From positions 1 to 44,834 of the forward strand of contig JALHOS010000011.1 of the NCBI GenBank assembly GCA_022842905.1: a DNA stretch of 44,834 bases, in the 5' to 3' direction. This document shows positions 8,521 through 14,934 of this stretch, piece after piece. The notes beneath the pieces were generated by a model, which ran no database searches, was not told the DNA's origin, and saw only the letters and a list, made by a program, of their open reading frames with translations. This stretch comes from Myxococcaceae bacterium. Its GTDB lineage: Bacteria > Myxococcota > Myxococcia > Myxococcales > Myxococcaceae. The position numbers were made by a program, and so were the translations under genes. Numbering within the stretch: the stretch's first letter is position 1; each line of letters starts with the position of its first letter.

Positions 8521-8775
8521 GCGCGGCTCAGCGGTGAGGGGTGCCGTCGCGCGGATGACTCTGGCGGGTCGCCTTGCGAGCGGCTCCAACGTTCCGATGA
8601 CGTCGACGAAGCCGTGCTGGACGAACTCCTCGGCAGAGCGGAGTCGCGCCGCGTGTGCCGGCGCGGCTCAGCTGCGCGGGGGCGCCGTCGCGCGGATGAC
8701 CTCGGCGGGTCTCCCCGCGAGCGGCTCGAACGTTCCGAAGACGTCCAGAAAGCCGTACTGGACGAGCTCCTCGTC
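8521..8775. repeat. Two direct copies of a gene-end-like segment
   Basis: Copies at about 8521-8634 and 8661-8775 (period about 140 bases) are clearly related by eye. On the minus strand the right copy reads EELVQYGFLDVFGTFEPLAG, continues RPAEVIRATAPPRS and stops. The left copy reads EEFVQHGFVDVIGTLEPLAR, then RPARVIRATAPL, but a one-base difference removes that stop. The pattern suggests duplicated remnants of the 3' end of a lost or distant gene. No intact parent is visible, and the frame does not join the neighbouring 356-aa gene. The 325-base gap 8504-8828 holds nothing else I can support. Confidence 0.65.
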
Positions 8776-8828
8776 GCAGTTCGGCGGCGGCGCGGGAGAT
8801 GGAGGTCCAGGAGAGCGCGGACGGCCTC

Positions 8829-9899
8829 CTACGAGACGGTGTAGACGTTGCCGTCCGCTGTCAGCGAGACGCGCAGCTGCCTCCCGCCCTCGGCAGCCGC
8901 GGAGAGGACACGTTCGAGCTTCTCGACGGCAGCGACGACTTCCGGAGGGCCGACGAAGGTTCGCGGCGGCGGTTCGACGAGGTGTGCGTTCGCCTTGCGC
9001 TGGGCGCGCAAGAGGACGGCACCCGCCGAGTCCCGATCGAACTCGCGAGCGTGCAGTGCCAGGAGGGGAAGCCGGGTCATGACCTCACGGCCGTCCCACC
9101 AGGCGGAGTCCTTGCCGAAGCCGAAGAAGCGAAAGAGCGTGGCAAGCGATGCGTCGACGACCGCTCGCTCAGGCTCGCCGCGCAGTGCATGCGAAGCCAG
9201 CTGCGCGAGGAATTGTCCATGCATGCGTGTGCCGCTGGGCAGAATCGGTTTGGGCAACGGTTTGCGGAGGTTCTTCGGAAGCAGCCCCTCGACTGGCGAC
9301 CATTGCGCCGTCAGGGCGGCTTGCAGCGCCTTCTTGGGCGTCTCCCCGACGAGTTCGTCCGTGAGATTTTCTGCCAAGTGGACCGAGCGGTCTCCCCCAA
9401 GCCACAGCAGCCACGCGCGGTCCTGCGGTGCGCAGCTCCCGTCCCTGGCAACCGCCATCGCGAGCCGCTGCCCTTCGTCCGGCGTCTCGAAGCACAGGAC
9501 GGCGATCGCGATTGCGTTCACGAGCGAAGTGCGCAGGACCTCCGCGAGCTCCCTCGCGGCGATGGCCGGCTCCTCGAAACGGCGGGCTGATGCCATCCGA
9601 TCGATGACCAGCCACGCCTCTTCCCAAGGCGAAAGCCAGCTGAAAACCGTTCCCCCCGGTTGCCGAGAAGTGAAGCCTCGACCCAGTGGGGGGCGGACTT
9701 CGAGCGTCGAGCGGGGAGTTCGAAGGTCCGACAGGCACCTCTGAACCTTGACCAGCCGATCGCGAACCTCGGCGACGCCCAGCGTCTGGTTGGTAGCGAC
9801 CAGGCTTCGGGCATCGGGCTGCAGCTCGCCCGGCTTGGAGTCTCTCGGGAGCCAAGTCTCCAATGAGAAACGTTCGTGAAGAGAGAGCGTGACCTGCAT
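8829..9899 (-). CDS. Unknown 356-aa protein
   Basis: A predicted soluble protein starting MQVTLSLHERFSLETWLPRD; the ATG at 9899 is preferred over an in-frame GTG at 9914. It has no signal peptide or transmembrane segment. Noticeable parts are a WLSPWEEAWLVIDRMASARR helix, an ELAEVLRTSLVNAIAIAVLC helix, and a C-terminal end QLRVSLTADGNVYTVS that looks like a beta hairpin. I cannot assign it to a family. It sits in an accessory-looking stretch beside degenerate repeats and has no operon partner. Third-position GC bias is weaker than in the flanking housekeeping genes, which agrees with acquisition or relaxed selection but does not prove it. Confidence 0.62.
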   Translation of the reverse strand: MQVTLSLHERFSLETWLPRDSKPGELQPDARSLVATNQTLGVAEVRDRLVKVQRCLSDLRTPRSTLEVRPPLGRGFTSRQPGGTVFSWLSPWEEAWLVIDRMASARRFEEPAIAARELAEVLRTSLVNAIAIAVLCFETPDEGQRLAMAVARDGSCAPQDRAWLLWLGGDRSVHLAENLTDELVGETPKKALQAALTAQWSPVEGLLPKNLRKPLPKPILPSGTRMHGQFLAQLASHALRGEPERAVVDASLATLFRFFGFGKDSAWWDGREVMTRLPLLALHAREFDRDSAGAVLLRAQRKANAHLVEPPPRTFVGPPEVVAAVEKLERVLSAAAEGGRQLRVSLTADGNVYTVS

Positions 9900-10084
9900 C
9901 GGCGTTCTGTACACCGGGCGCCGCGAGTGACGGAAGGCTCATGGGGGAACGGTCGCGCTCGAGCGCTGATGCCGCCGGCCTCGAGGCCGAGGCGCTGCAC
10001 GAGCGACTCGAGTCGCGGGTGGAAGTGAGGCGAGCGCACGTTCGCTTCGCTGCGCTCGGACGGAGGCGGGCTGCCTCGAGGAAG

Positions 10085-10440
10085 GTGGGCAGCGAGGTGG
10101 CCTTCGCTGCCGTCCCGCGCCGACGAGCCACTGCCTGCTCGGCCGGACGGGTGCCATGGATCCGCTTTCCGCGCGGCCGCTGGCAGATGACGGGCGCGGG
10201 GAGACTCGTCACCTCGGGTCAGGGGAGACGCCTCCAGCCTCCGCTGCGCGCGCCGGTGGAGCTGTCTTGTTCATGACAAGACTGTGGCCACGGCGGCAGC
10301 GGCCAGTCGTTTTGAATTCGCGCAGCACTGGGGTCGGTCGAGCGCCGCACTTGCCTCGCGGGCTCGGGCGTCGAAGGCCTTGAGAAGGGAGGGTGGGTCG
10401 TGGGCGCTCGCTGTCGTCCCGCGCCGACGAGCCAGTGCCC
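10085..10440. repeat. Degenerate direct repeat, period about 304 bases
   Basis: The 19-base core GTCCCGCGCCGACGAGCCA occurs at 10112-10130 and 10416-10434, with related sequence on both sides (for example GCTCGG then CGGACGGG). Downstream of the left copy, GTCTTGTTCATGACAAGAC (about 10263-10281) is a near palindrome; TGATGACAAGACTGTCACC occurs at the right end of the MITE-like element. The left copy may therefore be an older, decayed version of the same composite unit. Confidence 0.5.
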
Positions 10441-10500
10441 GCTCGGGCGGACGGGGGCGATGGAGTCGCTGACCGCGCGCCCGTGATTGGCAGGCAGGCG

Positions 10501-10659
10501 GTGGGGGCAGGGGTCTCCAGCCCCTGTCTCAAAGTTGATGGTTCTGTCACCTTTGGTGACGGTCAAATATTGCAAACGAGTATAAACACTCGGCTTGTCG
10601 TGTTTGTTGATGACAAGACTGTCACCAATGAGACACGTGCTGGCGACCCCTGCCCCCAC
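10501..10659. mobile_element. MITE-like element with 31-bp terminal inverted repeats
   Basis: The left end 10501-10531 and the reverse complement of 10629-10659 match at 28 of 31 positions by direct comparison; both start GTGGGGGCAGGGGTC and end TGTCTCA. The 97-base interior has about 42% GC by hand count against far higher GC outside, and contains small hairpins such as GTCACC-TTT-GGTGAC. It encodes no transposase. Size, inverted ends and composition fit a non-autonomous miniature element, but no clear target-site duplication is seen. A structured RNA or a regulatory repeat is the alternative. Confidence 0.5.
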
Positions 10660-11024
10660 CCCCGAGGTGGGTTTGCGGCCACCGTCTCGAGGTCGTGGAT
10701 GGCGGCTTCAGCTCGGCGGACGTCGCCGCACTTCGCGCCGCAATGAGTCCAGGAGAGTGACGGTCGCACTCCTCGCCGACATCGACCTCGAACTCTGCGG
10801 ATACGTTGGCGCCCGGAGTGGCCATTCGCTGCGTTCGCACGCCGCGCTTTCGCGACCTCACCTCGCGGCGTTTCGTTCGGGCGCTGCCGCGGAGCCGTCG
10901 TCGGCCCGCACGCGCGACTACGACGTCACGCTGCTCTCTCCGACGCCAGGACATCGGGGCCAGGCCGGGCGCGACATCGTCCTGGGGAGCACGGAGCCTC
11001 TGACGATCGCGGTTCCGCCCAGGA

Positions 11025-11492
11025 ATGCTGACGACCGACCGGCACGCGCGGCTCGTGGGCTCCCACGACGCTGAGCTACGCAAGCTGCTCGCTGGCGACC
11101 CGCAGGTCCTCGAGGAATTACCTCTCGCCGAGCAGGAGTCCGCCGAGTGCTGCGATGTCCTGAGCGCCATCGCCTGGGCTTGGGCCCTGCGATCATTCAC
11201 GTTCCAGCGCGGCCCTGACGACTGGCTGTGCCTTCCTCCCCGCGCAGTTCGCGCGCCCACCGCGTCGCCCGCCTTCGTGGACGACCGGCGTGGGAGTCGA
11301 TGCGTTGGCGGTGGTCCTCTGTCGCGCTGGGCCCCGGCGCTCGACGCTGGTGTCGCTGGGCGCGCAACCGCCGACAAGGCGCACGGCTTCACCTTCGACC
11401 TCGCGGCCGGCGCGGCGACCGACGAACGCGGCACTCGCAGCCGTCGAGGAGGTGGCCAACCTCGGTCCGCGGCCCCGAGCGATCGACGATGA
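11025..11492 (+). CDS. Doubtful 155-aa reading frame entering the tandem repeat
   Basis: The first 70 codons look moderately gene-like (for example LRKLLAGDPQVLEELPLAEQ and a following helix SAIAWAWALRSF), with good third-position GC. The second half runs into the first unit of the 167-base tandem array and stops at the TGA that recurs in each unit. It may be a small gene whose 3' end was amplified, a gene remnant, or chance. No ribosome site or family is seen. Confidence 0.28.
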   Translation: MLTTDRHARLVGSHDAELRKLLAGDPQVLEELPLAEQESAECCDVLSAIAWAWALRSFTFQRGPDDWLCLPPRAVRAPTASPAFVDDRRGSRCVGGGPLSRWAPALDAGVAGRATADKAHGFTFDLAAGAATDERGTRSRRGGGQPRSAAPSDRR

Positions 11493-11990
11493 ACTCAGCG
11501 GCGTCTACGGTCGATCCTGTCGCTCGACGAGCAGCCGCGTCGCCGATGCGCACGGCTTCACCGTCGAACACGAGGCCGGCGCGGCGAACGACCAACGCGG
11601 CACTCGCAACCGTCGAGGAGGTGGCCAAGCACGGTCCGCGGCCCGAGTGATCGACGATGAACTCAGCGGCGTCGGCGGTCGATCGCGTCGCTGGGTGCGC
11701 AACCGCCGCCGATGCGCATGGATTCACCGTCGAACACGCGGCGGGCATGGCGATCGACCAACGCGGCACTCGCAACCGTCGAGGAGGTGGCCATTCTCGG
11801 TCCGCGGCCTGAGCGATCGACGATGAACTCAGCGGCGTCGGCGGTCGATCGCGTCGCTGGGTGCGCAACCGCCGACGCTGCGCACGGCTCCACCTTCGAC
11901 CGCACGGCCGGCGCCGCGTTCGATCAACGCACCAAGGCCACCTCGGCCCACAGCCCGGAGCAGGCGCGCATTCGTCATCGGGCACGCGAC
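11300..11990. repeat. Tandem repeat, about four units of 166-169 bases
   Basis: The marker GATCGACGATGAACTC begins at 11481, 11649 and 11815; a second marker, GCACGGCTTC and variants, begins near 11381, 11550, 11716 and 11882. The periods (168, 166; 169, 166, 166) are not all multiples of three, so the reading frame shifts from unit to unit and the array is probably not translated as a whole. The units differ by point changes and small indels. The last unit fades out near 11990. Confidence 0.8.
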
Positions 11991-12204
11991 GGTCGTGCGG
12001 AGGAGCGATGCTGTGCGGTCCCATGTTCCGGCCAACCGCAGCTGGTCGCTCGAAGTGATGCCGGCGTCCTGTCCAAGCCCGACCTCCTTCTTGAGCCGCC
12101 TCCCCGCGCCCGCCCGTCCGACTCAATCGCAGGTGCTACCCGAGGTGGGGCCAGGCTCGACAATCGCCGTGATCCTCTCTCCCTCCCCGAGTAGGGACCC
12201 GCCC

Positions 12205-13275
12205 ATGGGCTTCGGAGCGGCGGTGTTCTTCCGGGAGCGCGCACCCAACGTCGCGCAGCTCGAATCGCAGGTCCGCGCCGTGCTCAGCGCCGACACACTG
12301 GACCTGGAGACGACGGTCCAGCTCTACGTCCACCCGCGAGCGCAGCTCACGGCCGTCGTACTGGCCGACGACAGGCTGGAGCCGTTCGGGCTCTTGGAGC
12401 CCCTCGCGATCTCCCTCGGGCGCATGCTTCGGCTGCCCACGTGGTCGTACTCCGAGTTCGTGAACGCCGAGTGGTGGATCGGCGTGGCTGCCTTCGACTC
12501 AGCCGGCGAGCCGCTCTGGAGCCAAGAGAGCGAGGACGACGAGCCCGCACCGGGCGTGGTGGCGCGCGTGGTTCACTTCCTCGGGGGCCGACGACAGAGC
12601 GGACGAGCGCTGCCGTACTGGCGCATGGCTGCGGACTGGGGCACTCGCAAGCAGCTCTTCGACTACGGCCTCGAGCCGGTGTTGGACCTGGCAAACCAGC
12701 GCGGCTGGAACGAACTCGGCCGCGTTCGCCTCGAGTTCTCGACGCGACATCGCTCAGCCATCGCCGAACGCGAGGCGGCGGCCGCACGACGTGAGCTCGA
12801 AGCGCGGGCCGCGGCCGAAGTGGAACGCCAGGCGGAGCGTGAGGCAGCCAAGGCCGCCGCTGCGGCCCGACGCGTCGAAGCCAAGCTCGAGGCCCGGCGG
12901 CTGATGGACCGACACCTGGTCCCTGGTGAACCGAAGGAGGTCCCCTTGCCTTCCGGCTTGCACGAGCTCGCTCGGAAGCTCTGCGCCAAGCACACCGTCG
13001 AGCTGGGCTGGGTCTGGCAAGCCGCCGCTGCTGCCGCGACGCCCTGGCGCTTTCCGACGTCCGCCCTGGCGGAGGTCCCACTCACCGAGCCCGAGCCGGC
13101 CGTCCTGGTCGTCAGTCCCGACCTGTCGCTGTCTCTGTCCAAGAGCAGCGTCGTGCGCCCCGACGGCACGCCGGGCACGTTCGAAGAGTTGGTCCGCGTG
13201 GCCATCGCCGTTGGGTTGGACCAGCTCGCCGAGGACCTGCGCGAAGACGAACGGAAGCGCAAGAAGCTCCGCTGA
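12205..13275 (+). CDS. Unknown 356-aa protein with central charged helix
   Basis: The ATG at 12205 has a weak AGGGA ribosome site eight bases upstream and gives MGFGAAVFFRERAPNVAQLE. Residues 1-185 look globular (alpha/beta, with WSYSEFVNAEWWIGVAAFD). About 188-245 form a long Ala/Glu/Arg-rich helix, probably coiled coil (RRELEARAAAEVERQAEREA and onward). The C-terminal 110 residues form a second domain ending in a basic tail (DEREDER-like, then KRKKLR). There is no signal peptide or membrane segment and I recognise no family. It is flanked by repeat-rich DNA upstream and a hydrolase remnant downstream, so it may belong to a variable island. Confidence 0.7.
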   Translation: MGFGAAVFFRERAPNVAQLESQVRAVLSADTLDLETTVQLYVHPRAQLTAVVLADDRLEPFGLLEPLAISLGRMLRLPTWSYSEFVNAEWWIGVAAFDSAGEPLWSQESEDDEPAPGVVARVVHFLGGRRQSGRALPYWRMAADWGTRKQLFDYGLEPVLDLANQRGWNELGRVRLEFSTRHRSAIAEREAAAARRELEARAAAEVERQAEREAAKAAAAARRVEAKLEARRLMDRHLVPGEPKEVPLPSGLHELARKLCAKHTVELGWVWQAAAAAATPWRFPTSALAEVPLTEPEPAVLVVSPDLSLSLSKSSVVRPDGTPGTFEELVRVAIAVGLDQLAEDLREDERKRKKLR

Positions 13276-13618
13276 GCGCGGCGGCCGAGGTCGCCAGAGA
13301 ACGACGCACGTCGACGCCGCCCAAAGACCTATCTGCGCTGGAGCTCCGACAGCACCGCCCGGAGTGGCTCATCAGGAACGAAGTGGCCGCCGTCGAAGGG
13401 GCCCCGTCCGACTTCGGTCCAGGTGTCTACGCGAGGTGGGGCCACGCTCGGTATGGACCGTTGACAGTCGACGCGCCGGGCCGTGGAAGGAACCGTGGTC
13501 TCATGCACGTCATGGTGCGACAACGACCCACGCGAATCATTCAGATTTCAACATGTTGAGCTGAGTTCGATGTCGGCCTCGAGCGCCTGGCGTAGTCCTT
13601 GCTGTCACCCCGTCCGAC
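13276..13618. other. 343-base gap before the protease gene
   Basis: Apart from the hydrolase-like remnant on the minus strand (13329-13450) I find no gene. TTGACA occurs at 13461-13466 but has no matching -10 box at normal spacing. The 60 bases before the protease start are relatively AT-rich (AATCATTCAGATTTCAACAT) and could hold its promoter. Confidence 0.4.
13329..13450 (-). pseudogene. C-terminal remnant of an alpha/beta hydrolase
   Basis: The minus strand ends in GPFDGGHFVPDEPLRAVLSE, then LQRR and a stop. This closely resembles the last helix and catalytic-His segment of haloacetate-dehalogenase or epoxide-hydrolase-like alpha/beta hydrolases (pattern xxGHFLPEEAPexvxxxLxxFL). Only about 40 residues are recognisable; the nucleophile and acid regions are absent. 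It looks like the 3' stump of a deleted gene. A short real peptide is unlikely. Confidence 0.42.
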
Positions 13619-14932
13619 ATGGCGACACTCCGTCTCCAGCTCCTGCTCTCCCTGACCGCACTCGCGGCAGTCAGCAGCTGTGGAGGCACCTCCGAGTCGC
13701 CGGCCGACGCCGACCCGACCACCACGGACACCAAGGGCAAGCCGGTCATCTACGGCACCGACAACCGCAAAGACGTCTACGCCCACGAGAGCGCCACGCT
13801 GCGCGCGCGCGCGACGGAGTCCACGGTCGCGCTCATCGCGGCGTCGGACCTCGACCTGCGCAACCCGACGAACGTGCGCTTCTACGGACCGACCTTGGGC
13901 TCGGACAAGCGGCTGTGCAGCGGCGAGCGCTTCACGGCGGATCCAACCGCGGCTTTCTGCTCGGGCACGCTCATCGACCACGACCTGGTGCTGACCGCGG
14001 GCCACTGCATCACCAGCAGCGCCGACTGTGCGAGCACGCGCTTCGTCTTCAAGTACTACCGGACCACCGCCAGCAGCCTCGAGACGGTGACGACGGAAGA
14101 CGTCTTCAGCTGCGCGCAGATTGTCACCCGCGACGAGCGCACCACCGCCGACGGCGTCAGCGACTACGCGGTGATTCGGCTCAACCGCAGCGCCGCCCCA
14201 CGCTTCACCCCGGCCCCCGTGCGCCGAAGCGAGAGCGCCCTGGTGACGGGTCAGCGCGTGGCCGTCATCGGCTCGGGCAGCGGCGTGCCGTTCAAGATCG
14301 ACTCCGGCGGCACCGTGCGTGAGCCCGGCGAAGGCGTGTCCTTCCTGGCGACGACGGACACCTTCGGCGGCAACTCCGGCTCCGGCGTGTACGACGTGGC
14401 CACCAGCGCCGTCGTCGGCATCCTCGTCGAAGGTGACACCGACTACGTCGAGCGCGGCGCCTGCCAGGTCGTCAACGTCTGCCGCGAGAGCGGCTGCGAC
14501 GGCGAGACCGTCACCTACGTGCACCACGCCGTGCGCGCGCTGTGCCGGCGGCTCCCGAGCTCCGCCGTCTGCCGCCCCGAAGCCGGCGCCGGGACGCCCA
14601 CGACACCCGCTGCGCCCTTGCCTCCGTCCGTGGCCTACACCGCCAGCGCGACGAACTCCGCGCAGCTCAACACCGCCGACGTCAGCGTCAGCCTGCGCGC
14701 GGGCCAGACGCTGTCCGCCGGCACCTGCACCGTGCCGGGCTCCGTCGGGACAGGCGACACCTTCGTCCGGCTGCTCGGCGCCGACGGGCAGACCGTGGCC
14801 AGCAACGACGACGCCTGCGGCCGGCTGTCCTACGTGCAGTTCGTCGCGCCAGCCGACGGCACGTACCTGCTCAAGGCCGGCTGTTACGGCGCAGAGCGCT
14901 GCGGCGGAACGCTCTCGTACACCGTCGACTGA
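13619..14932 (+). CDS. Trypsin-like serine protease lipoprotein
   Basis: A 437-aa exported protease. The signal peptide ends in LAAVSSC (Cys21), so it is lipid-anchored. The catalytic triad of a chymotrypsin/V8-like fold is visible: His129 in LVLTAGHC, Asp182 in VSDYAVIRL and Ser253 in TFGGNSGSGV. Several Cys pairs fit disulfides in the periplasm or outside the cell. After a Pro/Thr linker (about 330-350) a C-terminal beta domain of about 95 residues (YTASATNSAQLNTADVSVSL to the end) resembles pre-peptidase C-terminal domains, often involved in secretion or substrate contact. It converges on the next gene with only two bases between stops. Predatory or degradative use is plausible; substrate unknown. 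Confidence 0.9.
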   Translation: MATLRLQLLLSLTALAAVSSCGGTSESPADADPTTTDTKGKPVIYGTDNRKDVYAHESATLRARATESTVALIAASDLDLRNPTNVRFYGPTLGSDKRLCSGERFTADPTAAFCSGTLIDHDLVLTAGHCITSSADCASTRFVFKYYRTTASSLETVTTEDVFSCAQIVTRDERTTADGVSDYAVIRLNRSAAPRFTPAPVRRSESALVTGQRVAVIGSGSGVPFKIDSGGTVREPGEGVSFLATTDTFGGNSGSGVYDVATSAVVGILVEGDTDYVERGACQVVNVCRESGCDGETVTYVHHAVRALCRRLPSSAVCRPEAGAGTPTTPAAPLPPSVAYTASATNSAQLNTADVSVSLRAGQTLSAGTCTVPGSVGTGDTFVRLLGADGQTVASNDDACGRLSYVQFVAPADGTYLLKAGCYGAERCGGTLSYTVD

Positions 14933-14934
14933 AG

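Larger units (their letters stand above)
9900..12204. other. 2.3-kb repeat-rich region with no confident gene
   Basis: Reading frames here are short, overlapping and Arg/Ala/Pro-rich, as expected for shadows in GC-rich DNA. The region holds a degenerate direct repeat (10085-10440), a MITE-like element (10501-10659), one weak reading frame (11025-11492) and a tandem array with a period of about 167 bases (11300-11990). From 10660 to 11020 I see nothing else. Confidence 0.6.

Noticed and set aside
10622-11434. 270-codon minus-strand frame in the repeat region
   Set aside because: Composition is Arg/Ser/Ala-rich without structure, it overlaps the MITE-like end and the tandem array, and it lacks a ribosome site.
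11300-11990. Repeats at 167-base spacing considered as CRISPR or attachment sites
   Set aside because: The units are similar along their full length, too long for CRISPR, and no integrase is nearby.
13461-13466. TTGACA as a -35 box of the protease gene
   Set aside because: No -10-like sequence occurs 16-18 bases downstream.
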